A stretch of DNA of 14,125 nucleotides, from NCBI GenBank assembly GCA_030635005.1, contig DAOVZS010000045.1:1-14125 (forward strand), in the 5' to 3' direction. Under the pieces are notes generated by a model. That model had not been told where the DNA came from. It saw only the letters and a list, made by a program, of their open reading frames with translations, and ran no database searches. Source of the stretch: Thiomargarita sp. Its GTDB lineage: Bacteria; Pseudomonadota; Gammaproteobacteria; Beggiatoales; Beggiatoaceae. The number at the start of each line of letters is the position of its first letter. Within the stretch, counting starts at the first letter, position 1. Positions 6,736 through 13,946 of this stretch are shown here, one piece after another. Made by a program: the position numbers and the translations under genes.

Positions 6736-8880
6736 ATGTCTGTTCCGCTAGAACCATTCCCTCCCCGATTATCGGCTGCGGTTTTATGTGATTTGTTGAA
6801 CACTTATCTTAATGTTCAACAAGTCCAAGAGGTTTATAACACCTATTTATATAGTGCAGAAGCCCACGATGGTCAAAGTAGAAAATCGGGTGAGCCTTAT
6901 ATTTTCCATCCGCTTGCAGTTGCCTATATTTTAGGTCAAATGCATAGTGACACGCAAACCTTGTGTGCCGCACTTTTACATGATGTCATTGAAGATACAG
7001 ATACCAATAAAGAAAAATTAGGCAATTTATTTGGTGAAAAAGTTGCTGAGTTAGTAGATGGGGTGAGCAAACTCTCTTCAATAGATTTTAAAACTCGGGA
7101 ACAAGCACAAGCTGCCAGTTTTCAAAAAATGATTTTGGCCATGAGCCATGATATTCGTGTGATTATTCTTAAATTGGCGGATCGTTTGCATAATATGCGT
7201 ACCTTGGGGGCAATGTCAGCGACAGCACGACAGCGTATTGCCCGAGAAACTTTAGAAATTTATGCCCCAATCGCCAATCGTTTGGGCATGAATATGGTGT
7301 GTAGTGAACTTGAAGATCTGTGCTTTGCAATGCTATATCCTTGGCGTTATCGTGTCTTAGAACACGCAGTACAAAAAATGTATCGCAAACGTGCTGACAT
7401 TATCGTACAAATGCACACTACTTTCAAGGAACTTATTGTTCAAAGTAATGTAACAGCACAACTTTCCAAGCAGCATAAACATTATTATGGCATTTATGAA
7501 AAAATGCGTCATAAAAAAGAACACACTTCTACTGATAAAAGAAAAACATTTCTTCAAGTCACCCATGTGTGTGCTTTACGCATTATTACAGAATCGCTGG
7601 ATGATTGTTACCGTGTTTTAGGGATAGTGCACGGTCATTATAAACCCATGTGTGAACGTTTCAAAGATTATATTGCTATTCCTAAAGTCAATGGGTATCA
7701 ATCTTTACATACGGTGCTATTTAGTCCGCATGGTCTGTTAATTGAGATTCAAATCCGCACTGCTCTGATGCATGACGTCGCAGAAAAAGGGATTATGTTA
7801 CAGGGCTTTTCGTCATCACAACCTGCGACGGATGAATGGTTACATAGTTTGTTGGAAATACAAAAAAATGCCAGTGATTCACAAGAATTCTTGGAACAGG
7901 TTAAAACTGATTTATTCCCAGATGAAGTGTATGTCTTTACGCCAGCGGGCAAAATAATACAATTACCCAAAGGGGCGACTGCTATTGATTTTGCTTATGC
8001 CATACACAGTGAATTGGGTAATCATTGCATTGCTACAAAAATTGATAATCAATATGCTGCGAGATCAACTCAATTAGTGAGTGGACAAACGGTTGAGGTG
8101 TTAACAGCACCTTGGTCTCAACCTAATCCGAGTTGGTTAAATTTTGCAGTCAGTGGGCGTGCGAATACTCATATTAGACATTTTTTGAAGACACTCGAAC
8201 ATGATGATGCGATTAAATTAGGACAACGCATGTTAGATAGAGATTTGGCAATATATGCTTTGTCAGTAGAAACGCTGACTCAAGAACAATGTACGCATTT
8301 ACTCAGCACCTTTAAAATTGAGCGGTTTGAAACCTTATTAGCAGACATTGGTTTGGGTAATCGTATGGCTTTGATTGTAGCACGTCAATTTGATCCGAAA
8401 CGTGATATGTCTTTTGATGTTGAAACAGACAAAAATAATCCTTTGATTATAAAAGGCACCGAAGGAATTTTAGTCACATTTTCACGATGCTGTTGTCCGA
8501 TTCCGGGTGATGATATTGTTGGTTTTATCAGTGCGGGACGGGGTATTCTTATTCATTTAGCCAGCTGTAAACATATTTATAATTATCGTCATAATCCTGA
8601 AAAATTGTTAGCAGTTGAATGGGAATTGGGGATTGAGGGAGAATTTTTGGTTGATATTCATCTTGAAGTGCGTGATCAACGGGGCATTTTAGGAAAAATT
8701 GCAATCGCTTTGGCGGATATGGATAGTAATATCCAACATGTTTCTAATGAAAATTCTGAATCAGGTTATAGTACTATCAAGTTTTGTATTGCGGTGCAAA
8801 ATCGTATTCATCTCGCCACTATCATGCGACATTTGCGACGTTTAGATGGTGTTAATCGTATTCAGCGTAGTAAAAATTAA
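6736..8880 (+). CDS. spoT: SpoT, (p)ppGpp hydrolase with a degenerate synthetase domain
   Basis: Long RSH protein of 714 residues (E. coli SpoT 702). The N-terminal hydrolase is intact in its key residues: RKSGEPYIFHP with His58, HDVIED (82-87), and KLADRLHNMR with Asp149, Arg150 and Asn153. The synthetase domain (about 240-360) keeps the SpoT-type RFKD (308-311), YQSLHT and EIQIRT, but several residues needed for catalysis are changed: Gln246 where Arg stacks on ATP, Gly252 in place of the YSIY serine, His277 in place of the metal-binding Asp (E. coli Asp259), and MLQG (354-357) where AAHW is expected. It is followed by TGS (about 398-458), the CCC-P-PGD zinc-finger motif (Cys585-587) and a C-terminal ACT domain (about 640-713). 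No near Shine-Dalgarno precedes the ATG, so coupling to rpoZ is possible. Likely a hydrolase-only SpoT. Confidence 0.95.
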   Translation: MSVPLEPFPPRLSAAVLCDLLNTYLNVQQVQEVYNTYLYSAEAHDGQSRKSGEPYIFHPLAVAYILGQMHSDTQTLCAALLHDVIEDTDTNKEKLGNLFGEKVAELVDGVSKLSSIDFKTREQAQAASFQKMILAMSHDIRVIILKLADRLHNMRTLGAMSATARQRIARETLEIYAPIANRLGMNMVCSELEDLCFAMLYPWRYRVLEHAVQKMYRKRADIIVQMHTTFKELIVQSNVTAQLSKQHKHYYGIYEKMRHKKEHTSTDKRKTFLQVTHVCALRIITESLDDCYRVLGIVHGHYKPMCERFKDYIAIPKVNGYQSLHTVLFSPHGLLIEIQIRTALMHDVAEKGIMLQGFSSSQPATDEWLHSLLEIQKNASDSQEFLEQVKTDLFPDEVYVFTPAGKIIQLPKGATAIDFAYAIHSELGNHCIATKIDNQYAARSTQLVSGQTVEVLTAPWSQPNPSWLNFAVSGRANTHIRHFLKTLEHDDAIKLGQRMLDRDLAIYALSVETLTQEQCTHLLSTFKIERFETLLADIGLGNRMALIVARQFDPKRDMSFDVETDKNNPLIIKGTEGILVTFSRCCCPIPGDDIVGFISAGRGILIHLASCKHIYNYRHNPEKLLAVEWELGIEGEFLVDIHLEVRDQRGILGKIAIALADMDSNIQHVSNENSESGYSTIKFCIAVQNRIHLATIMRHLRRLDGVNRIQRSKN

Positions 8881-8885
8881 TCATT

Positions 8886-9389
8886 ATGGAAGAACTTTAC
8901 GATCCTTTTAATACGTCATTACAACATGTCGGTGCATTGATGGATGCAGCTGAAACGCATGGTATTTTATGTGGTTTATTATGTAGTACGCAAGCATTTG
9001 ATGACACTGTATGGTTTAAACATGTATTAAGTGAGACAGCGGTTGAAGATGGTTTAGCGTCGGAATGTCAACGTCAATTATTATTAGTCAAGCATTATAC
9101 GCAACAACAATTACAATCTTCAAATTGTGAATTTATGCCCTTATTACCTGCTGATAACATTTCTTTATTAGAACGCACTCAAGCCTTAGGAGGATGGTGT
9201 GAGGGGTTTTTATTTGGATTAGGGGTTAATGGGTTACCTGATGAATCAAAAGAATTTGTCAATGATGTGATCTCAATTTCTCGCATTGCCCCGTCTGAGG
9301 AAAGTGAAGAAAGAGAGGAACAGTATATGCAAATTGTTGAATATATCAAAATTGGCGTTATTAATATATATGATACTCATGTCGCATAA
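8886..9389 (+). CDS. ygfB: YgfB/UPF0149 family protein
   Basis: A 167-residue protein of the UPF0149 (YgfB/YecA) family. Family hallmarks are the near N-terminal AETHGILCGLLC segment and the central LGGWCEGFLFGLG, with an acidic EESEEREE linker and a final EYIKIGVINIYD helix. The biochemical role is not settled; in Pseudomonas a YgfB protein dampens expression of a programmed-lysis and amidase pathway, which I recall but cannot test here. The ATG lies only five bases after the spoT stop, so the gene is almost certainly cotranscribed. No metal-binding SEC-C tail, as found in longer YecA proteins, is present. Family assignment is confident, function is not. Confidence 0.85.
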   Translation: MEELYDPFNTSLQHVGALMDAAETHGILCGLLCSTQAFDDTVWFKHVLSETAVEDGLASECQRQLLLVKHYTQQQLQSSNCEFMPLLPADNISLLERTQALGGWCEGFLFGLGVNGLPDESKEFVNDVISISRIAPSEESEEREEQYMQIVEYIKIGVINIYDTHVA

Positions 9390-9399
9390 GTATAACTCT

Positions 9400-9430
9400 C
9401 AGGGAGTGTCATTACTCATGCCATTCCCTG
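9400..9430. terminator. Stem-loop at the convergent ygfB/yggX junction
   Basis: CAGGGAGTG (9400-9408) pairs with CATTCCCTG (9422-9430) through nine positions including one G-T pair, with a 13-base loop. It sits in the 52-base gap where the plus-strand operon and the yggX transcript meet, which suits a bidirectional terminator. Flanking T-runs are poor on both strands, so it may be weak or act only as an mRNA 3' hairpin. Confidence 0.42.
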
Positions 9431-9441
9431 ATTTGCTGAGT

Positions 9442-9711
9442 TTATTGCGGGGGCACGAAATCTGCGGGCGGTGTAGAACCTTCGCCAAATAAAAATTTGG
9501 TCATTTCTTCTCTTAAGGTTTGACGTGTTTTAGGATCGACAGGTGATAAACGATATTCATTAATCAACATCGTTTGTTGTTTTACCCACATATTCCAGCC
9601 TTCTTGAGAGACGGTTTCAAAAATCTTTTTACCCATTTCTCCGGGATAAGGTGGCAATTTTAAGCCTTCAGCTTCTTTTCCAAGTTTGACACAATTAACC
9701 ATTCGAGTCAT
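9442..9711 (-). CDS. yggX: YggX, probable Fe(2+)-trafficking protein
   Basis: Small cytosolic protein linked to iron handling and protection of Fe-S clusters from oxidants. The 89 residues (E. coli 91) show the family pattern: Cys7 near the N-terminus, KEAEGL, YPGEMGKKI, EGW-MW-KQQTMLINEYRL, and EEMTKFLFG near the end. A clear Shine-Dalgarno, AGGAG (9721-9725), lies nine bases before the ATG and inside a relic of mutY. In E. coli and many relatives yggX follows mutY, the Fe-S adenine glycosylase; here an exonuclease gene takes mutY's place upstream. Confidence 0.95.
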   Translation of the reverse strand: MTRMVNCVKLGKEAEGLKLPPYPGEMGKKIFETVSQEGWNMWVKQQTMLINEYRLSPVDPKTRQTLREEMTKFLFGEGSTPPADFVPPQ

Positions 9712-9712
9712 T

Positions 9713-9784
9713 TTATGATGCTCCTAGTTGTTTAAGTAAACGCGCTAGCGGTGCTGCTAAACCTAACATTATCGGTTTGTTGGG
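9713..9784 (-). pseudogene. mutY: Relic of the 3' end of mutY (last 23 codons plus stop)
   Basis: Read on the minus strand in one frame, this stretch gives PNKPIMLGLAAPLARLLKQL followed by GAS and TAA. The GLAAP-RLL-QL pattern matches the extreme C-terminus of MutY (E. coli: VGLAAPVERLLQQL, from memory), and the segment lies directly before yggX, exactly where mutY belongs. Nothing else of MutY (helix-hairpin-helix, Fe-S cysteines, NUDIX-like domain) is upstream. The sequence begins right after the stop codon of the exonuclease gene, in the same frame, so 9784/9785 looks like a replacement or deletion junction. It probably survives because it carries the yggX Shine-Dalgarno. The match is short, so certainty is moderate. 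Confidence 0.62.
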
Positions 9785-10357
9785 TTATTCTTGATATAAA
9801 ATCCAAGCTAAAATGTTGGCACTATTCCAAGCATCATCTACGCCTCGGTGATGAATACCTTCTAGTGGAAAATCCAATTGTCTTAAGGCTTTTGCCATAC
9901 CCACCTTTTTTTTTAAACTGGCAGAATCAGCATAACGGTGTTTTATATTGATATGTTCTTCATTAAAAGGATATGTAATGTCTTTATCATGGCATTCTCG
10001 TTGAAATAGTTTTCTATCATAAGCCCCATAACTTGCCCAAGCACGTTCTTTGGATAAATATTGGGTTTGTAATATGTCACATCCCTCTTTTAAAGAGATG
10101 CCTTTATCCACTATTTCCTGTGTCAATGTGGTTAATTCGGTACAAAACTCACTGACTATTGACGTGGATTTGATAATAAGACTCTTTTTTTCTAATCTTT
10201 CACACGTAAAAGCATCTAAAACACAAATGCCTATTTCTATAATTTCATTTTCTTGTCCATCTGGTATCTCATCTTTCCAACAAGTGGCTTCTATGTCTAT
10301 GACTAAAATTTTTTCGGTTTCAGCTTGATGATACATTTTTAAAAACTCATCATTCAT
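9785..10357 (-). CDS. DEDDh 3'-5' exonuclease, ERI-1-like
   Basis: A 190-residue single-domain exonuclease expected to remove nucleotides from 3' ends of RNA or DNA with two metal ions. All four acidic ligands are visible: Asp21 and Glu23 in DIEATCW, Asp114 in YGAYDRKLFQRE, and Asp175 with the general base His170 in HHRGVDDAWNSANIL. The FCTELTTLTQEIVDKG stretch is typical of the ERI-1/KapD/Snipper branch rather than of RNase T, oligoribonuclease or DnaQ. The ATG shares one base with the permease stop (TAATG), so translation is probably coupled; a second in-frame ATG at 10336 would also keep the catalytic core. It ends against the mutY relic. The substrate is unknown, and the gene may have been acquired. 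Confidence 0.88.
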   Translation of the reverse strand: MNDEFLKMYHQAETEKILVIDIEATCWKDEIPDGQENEIIEIGICVLDAFTCERLEKKSLIIKSTSIVSEFCTELTTLTQEIVDKGISLKEGCDILQTQYLSKERAWASYGAYDRKLFQRECHDKDITYPFNEEHINIKHRYADSASLKKKVGMAKALRQLDFPLEGIHHRGVDDAWNSANILAWILYQE

Positions 10358-11118
10358 TAATATCGAATTTTATACCCAATATGCAATATCCATAAACTTA
10401 TTGCAGTCAACGTCACAAAAAAGATGCTCACGATAGATAAACTAATCGTGACACTGATTTCTGATACGCCAAAAAATCCATAACGAAACCCATCAATCAT
10501 GTAGAAAAATGGATTATAGTAAGACATTTTTTCCCAAAACTCAGGCAAAGTCTCTATTCTATAAAATACCCCACTTAAAAAAGTTAAGGGTAAAATAATA
10601 AAATTTTGAAATCCTGAAATCTGATCCCATTTATCAGCCCAAATTGAGGCAATTAAACCTAAAGTACCCAATATGGCACTGCCTAAAATAGCAAAAATAA
10701 ATAATATCCCAATATTATAAATGGGTAATACCAAAAACCACAAGGTGGCTATCCATACGCCTAACCCAACAATTAAACCACGTACCACAGCTGCCCCAAT
10801 AAATGCAAGGTAAAATTCAAAACTTGATAACGGAGGCAGTAGCATAAAAACAAGGCTTCCCATCATTTTTGATTGAAATAAACTGGAAGAGGTATTGGCA
10901 AAAGCATTTTGAATAATAGACATCATGATTAAACCAGAAATCAGGAAAGCTGTATAGCTAATATTGTCATAAACCTCAACATGCTCTTCTAATACAGATA
11001 CAAATACCAGTAAATATAATAAAACAGTGATGATAGGAGTCAGAATGGTTTGTGTCGCGACTTTCATAAAACGCCACACTTCTTTGCCAAATAGGGTATA
11101 TAAACCGTACCAATTCAT
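10357..11118 (-). CDS. ABC-2 type transporter permease, YadH-like
   Basis: Inner-membrane permease of 253 residues with about six hydrophobic helices, pairing with the ATPase just upstream. The pattern FLISGLIMMSIIQNAFANTSSSLF, the L-PPLSS--FYLAFIGAAVVRGL region and the closing PLTFLSGVFYRIETLPEFW, YNPFFYMIDGFRYGFFG are characteristic of the YadH/NodJ-type ABC-2 exporters (E. coli YadH 256 residues). The substrate of YadGH is not established; related systems export polysaccharide, drugs or lipids. The ATG overlaps the ATPase stop as TAATG, and the stop overlaps the exonuclease start in the same way. ATPase-permease pairs after mlaB are a known arrangement, so this pair probably belongs to the Mla transcription unit. 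Confidence 0.92.
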   Translation of the reverse strand: MNWYGLYTLFGKEVWRFMKVATQTILTPIITVLLYLLVFVSVLEEHVEVYDNISYTAFLISGLIMMSIIQNAFANTSSSLFQSKMMGSLVFMLLPPLSSFEFYLAFIGAAVVRGLIVGLGVWIATLWFLVLPIYNIGILFIFAILGSAILGTLGLIASIWADKWDQISGFQNFIILPLTFLSGVFYRIETLPEFWEKMSYYNPFFYMIDGFRYGFFGVSEISVTISLSIVSIFFVTLTAISLWILHIGYKIRY

Positions 11119-12041
11119 TATTTCCCCTTGTCTTTATGTGTCAAACTGAGAAAGACTTCTTCTAAACTTGACTCTTCTGTATGTAAATCAGAAAATTGAA
11201 TATTGGCAATACGTAAGGCGTCTAAAATAGATCCAATATGATCCTTTTCTCGATGCAAGCGGAGTACTAATTCATCTTTAAGGAAAGAATGTACTTTATC
11301 TTGCAAGCTTGTGGGTAATACGATATTACGATCAAGTAAGCTTAAACGTAATAAGCGATAAGGATAACGTGCTAATAAAACTGCTTTATCATCAAGCGCA
11401 ACCAATTTCCCCTCATCTAAAATAGCAATCTGTTCACATAGACGCTCAGCTTCTTCAATATAATGGGTCGTTAAAACAATCGTATGACCTTTTTGATGTA
11501 AATGTGTTGTGAATTCCCATAATACTTTACGTAATTCAACATCCACACCCGCTGTGGGTTCATCTAATACAAATACGGGAGGTTTATGCACTAAGGCTAA
11601 AGCAATCAATACACGTCGTTTCATACCGCCCGACAGTTTTTGCAAATTGGTGTGTGCTTTATCGGTAAGATTGAGGATATCTAATAACTCATCAATCCAT
11701 GGTTTATTTTCTCGCCCCAACCCAAAATAGCCTGATTGTAAACGGAGTACTTCGTAAACGGTGAAAAATGGATCAATGGCTAATTCTTGGGGGACTACGC
11801 CTAATGCGTATCTTGCTTGACGCCATTGCTGACGTACATCATGATCCATAATGCGTACACTGCCCTGTGTGCTACGCACTAATCCTGCCATAATATTGAT
11901 TAAAGTAGATTTTCCCGCACCATTCGGTCCTAGTAAACCAAAAAAACAGCCTTTAGGAATATCAAAATGAATCCCTTGTAAAGCATGCAAACTACCATAA
12001 TGCTTATGTATATGTGAAATACTAACAGCGGCGGTAACCAT
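11118..12041 (-). CDS. ABC transporter ATP-binding protein, YadG-like
   Basis: ATPase of 307 residues (E. coli YadG 308) that drives the ABC-2 permease encoded next. Visible motifs: Walker A GPNGAGKST (38-46), Q-loop Gln85 in GVVPQE, signature LSGGM (136-140), Walker B VFVLDE (156-161), D-loop AGVDVE and H-loop His193. The extra 80 or so C-terminal residues after the nucleotide-binding domain, ending SSLEEVFLSLTHKDKGK, are usual for this subfamily. The start lies nine bases after the mlaB stop, with TTGAGAA as ribosome site overlapping that stop. Distinct from MlaF: it is paired with an ABC-2 rather than an MlaE-type permease and sits at the other end of the cluster. Confidence 0.93.
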   Translation of the reverse strand: MVTAAVSISHIHKHYGSLHALQGIHFDIPKGCFFGLLGPNGAGKSTLINIMAGLVRSTQGSVRIMDHDVRQQWRQARYALGVVPQELAIDPFFTVYEVLRLQSGYFGLGRENKPWIDELLDILNLTDKAHTNLQKLSGGMKRRVLIALALVHKPPVFVLDEPTAGVDVELRKVLWEFTTHLHQKGHTIVLTTHYIEEAERLCEQIAILDEGKLVALDDKAVLLARYPYRLLRLSLLDRNIVLPTSLQDKVHSFLKDELVLRLHREKDHIGSILDALRIANIQFSDLHTEESSLEEVFLSLTHKDKGK

Positions 12042-12050
12042 AAGGTTTTC

Positions 12051-12329
12051 TCAAGGTCTCAATAGTTCCTGTACACCGCTCACATTGGCAAGCGACTGCA
12101 TTTGGACAGGAATATTTTGAAAAGTAATGGGCACATTTTTGGAGCGTAATTCAATCAATAATGCTAATCCTGCACTATCGGTACGCGTGACATCACGTAA
12201 ATCCAAAGTGCCGCCTTTGGATACTAAGGAAGATTTGAGGAGTTCTGCTAATAAAGTGGGTACATTTGCAAACGATAATGTTCCCGTTAATCTCCAAGTA
12301 TTCTCATTTTCTACGACAATCTGGCTCAC
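12051..12329 (-). CDS. mlaB: MlaB, STAS-domain subunit of the Mla lipid transporter
   Basis: Cytoplasmic STAS protein that binds and stabilises the MlaF ATPase in the MlaFEDB complex. The 92 residues (E. coli 97) show the anti-sigma-antagonist-like core: WRLTGTLSFANVPTLL, then TLDLRDVTRTDSAGLALLIEL with the conserved TDSAGLALL helix cap, and the C-terminal SGVQELL. Its start overlaps the mlaC stop by four bases, so the two are coupled. Its partner MlaF is not encoded in this window; a role with the YadG-like ATPase next door is conceivable but unsupported. Confidence 0.88.
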   Translation of the reverse strand: MSQIVVENENTWRLTGTLSFANVPTLLAELLKSSLVSKGGTLDLRDVTRTDSAGLALLIELRSKNVPITFQNIPVQMQSLANVSGVQELLRP

Positions 12330-12913
12330 AACGTATCCTTTGACACTTCTCGATTTTTTCTGTTCAGTTGAGCAGTGGCTGTATCTATGGTAACACGTTT
12401 AAATTCATTTCTATAATTGAGTAATAAACTGATGCCCTCAATCTCAACATTGTAGGCTTTCCAAGCCCCTTTTTTATTTTTATACATGTTAAAAGTTATC
12501 CGAGTTTTTTGAGAACCTTGCATAATCACTGCGTTCACCTTAACACGTGTCGCCTTAGGTCTGGATTTAACAGGTAAATACTTAATTTTAAAGGAAGAAC
12601 CCACTGCTTCTGCTAAAGCGGTTTGGTAAGTGCGTATTAATAAAGACTGAAAAGCTTTAATAAAATCATTCCGTTGTTTTTGTGAGGATTCTTTCCATTT
12701 ACGTTTACCTAAGACCCATTTGGACATCAACTTAAAATCAAAATGAGGAATCACATGTATTTTCAGAATATCCGCTGTGCCTGTAGAATGTGTGGAGACA
12801 GCTTTTAGCACAGTATTTGTGCTGGTTTCAATTAAGGTACGTGCAGGATGTTCTGCCCAGACATTGGGGAGTAAACATACTGATATGATAAAAGCAGCAA
12901 ATAATTGTTTCAT
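12326..12913 (-). CDS. mlaC: MlaC, periplasmic phospholipid carrier
   Basis: Periplasmic lipid-binding protein that shuttles phospholipid between the outer-membrane MlaA complex and inner-membrane MlaD. The 195 residues (E. coli 211) begin with a clear signal peptide: Lys2, hydrophobic core to about residue 18, and a likely cut after NVWA at residue 20. The mature part has the family pattern HFDFKLMSKWVLGKRKW, the QSLLIRTYQTALAE helix, and GAWKAYNVEIEGISLLLNYRNEF at the C-terminal end. It follows mlaD after 41 bases and overlaps mlaB. Ribosome site weak. Confidence 0.93.
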   Translation of the reverse strand: MKQLFAAFIISVCLLPNVWAEHPARTLIETSTNTVLKAVSTHSTGTADILKIHVIPHFDFKLMSKWVLGKRKWKESSQKQRNDFIKAFQSLLIRTYQTALAEAVGSSFKIKYLPVKSRPKATRVKVNAVIMQGSQKTRITFNMYKNKKGAWKAYNVEIEGISLLLNYRNEFKRVTIDTATAQLNRKNREVSKDTL

Positions 12914-12941
12914 AAGTCAAAATATTCCCAAGGTTTGTATG

Positions 12942-12957
12942 TAATTATTAATAATTA
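12942..12957. repeat. Perfect 16-bp AT palindrome at the end of mlaD
   Basis: TAATTATTAATAATTA reads identically on both strands; it begins with the mlaD stop codon on the minus strand and lies 28 bases before mlaC. Being all A/T, it would form only a weak hairpin and could be chance in such an AT-rich genome. Confidence 0.4.
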
Positions 12958-13428
12958 TTCAGACTGATTCGTTCCAGCCATATTATATAGAAATTTTCCA
13001 ATCAACTGTTCCAAAATCATCGCAGACTGCGTGGATGAGAGTCTATCATCAGATACTAAATATTCTTCCTCTACACCCGCTTCAAAACCAATATATTGTT
13101 CTCCCAGCATGCCAGCTGTGAAAATGCTGGCGACAGTATCCACTGGGATTTTAGTAAATTGATCGTCAATACGCATCGTGACAATGGCTTGATAATATTC
13201 GTCATCAAACTGAATATTAGTCACTCTACCAATACGAACGCCTGCCATTTTAATCGGAGATTTAATTTTTAATCCCCCAACATTACTAAAATCAGCAATG
13301 ACAATATATCCGTTAGTGCTAAATAGATTACCTAAGTGACTGACTTTCATGGATAAAATAAATATGGCTACAAAGGCTAAGGCTACAAAAAAACCGACGC
13401 CAATTTCTATACTTCTTTTTGATTGCAT
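12955..13428 (-). CDS. mlaD: MlaD, MCE-domain subunit of the Mla lipid transporter
   Basis: Inner-membrane anchored periplasmic protein that forms a hexameric ring on MlaFEDB and passes lipid to or from MlaC. The 157 residues (E. coli 183) start with the short cytoplasmic QSKRSIE tail and one membrane helix (about 9-26), followed by a single MCE domain: YIVIADFSNVGGLKIKSPIKMAGVRIGRV, then the TAGMLGEQYIGFEAG segment. The C-terminal helix LEQLIGKFLYNM that lines the ring channel is present but short. Normally mlaF and mlaE precede mlaD directly; here the gene upstream is a DUF4381 protein. A possible extended -10 promoter lies just upstream. Confidence 0.94.
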   Translation of the reverse strand: MQSKRSIEIGVGFFVALAFVAIFILSMKVSHLGNLFSTNGYIVIADFSNVGGLKIKSPIKMAGVRIGRVTNIQFDDEYYQAIVTMRIDDQFTKIPVDTVASIFTAGMLGEQYIGFEAGVEEEYLVSDDRLSSTQSAMILEQLIGKFLYNMAGTNQSE

Positions 13429-13458
13429 ATTGATCGCTCAACAATGTGATAAAGATAT

Positions 13459-13467
13459 AGTATAACA
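13459..13467 (-). promoter_or_regulatory. Putative extended -10 promoter for mlaDCB
   Basis: On the minus strand TGTTATACT combines a TG extension with a -10 TATACT (5 of 6), in the 49-base gap between the DUF4381 gene and mlaD. Transcription would start near 13452, about 24 bases before the mlaD ATG. No good -35 is seen, which is acceptable for extended -10 promoters. Confidence 0.38.
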
Positions 13468-13477
13468 TATTGTATCT

Positions 13478-13927
13478 TTATCCGCGATTGATCACAGAAC
13501 GACACAGATTTAATAAGGCATCCATATCCATCACCTCTATATGTTGACGATAAGGGGCATCCATCAAACATCGTCCGATGCCTTGTGTAAATTGTTGTTT
13601 TCCTGATAATTGATCCAAAAATTGTAGCCATGTTTCACCAGAAAGACTGGCAACATCAGCACGGGGATATAAGGTCATACATACACGTCGTAATAAGGTG
13701 GAGATATGTTGGATGAGTATTTGTGGTTTTAACTCTTTTTTCAACTTTTTTAAGTGAGAGAGTTCGCGTAATGCCACTCGTTTAGGTGATAGATACCATC
13801 GCCGTATCATAAATATGATACCTATCAACAGCATACCTAAGAGAATCAATAACCACCAACCTAGTGCGGGGGGCCACCCACTCATGGCGTCTGGTAAATG
13901 TATATCACGTAATGGTAATTGTTCCAT
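13478..13927 (-). CDS. DUF4381 family membrane protein
   Basis: A 149-residue protein with the DUF4381 signature near its start, LRDIHLPDAMSGWPPALGWWLL, leading straight into one membrane helix (about 22-42) and a basic RRWYLSP stop-transfer. The rest is cytoplasmic, rich in Lys/Leu helices, with a LSGETWLQFLDQL motif also seen in the family. Such proteins usually sit in MoxR-DUF58-DUF4381-VWA operons linked to envelope or metal-insertion chaperone functions; the molecular role is unknown. Here it follows an unidentified gene after 19 bases and precedes mlaD. No strong Shine-Dalgarno. Confidence 0.85.
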   Translation of the reverse strand: MEQLPLRDIHLPDAMSGWPPALGWWLLILLGMLLIGIIFMIRRWYLSPKRVALRELSHLKKLKKELKPQILIQHISTLLRRVCMTLYPRADVASLSGETWLQFLDQLSGKQQFTQGIGRCLMDAPYRQHIEVMDMDALLNLCRSVINRG

Positions 13928-13946
13928 AATATGTTATGAGCATGTG

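Noticed and set aside
9286..9492. Plus-strand open frame 9286-9492 spanning the ygfB end
   Set aside because: It overlaps ygfB in another frame and then crosses the convergent junction and yggX; no coding features.
11118..12041. The ABC ATPase as a displaced MlaF
   Set aside because: Length, C-terminal extension and pairing with an ABC-2 permease fit YadG; the order mlaB-ATPase-permease is also typical for that pair.
12127..12393. Plus-strand open frame opposite mlaB/mlaC
   Set aside because: Antisense to two well-supported genes, low-complexity product, no ribosome site.
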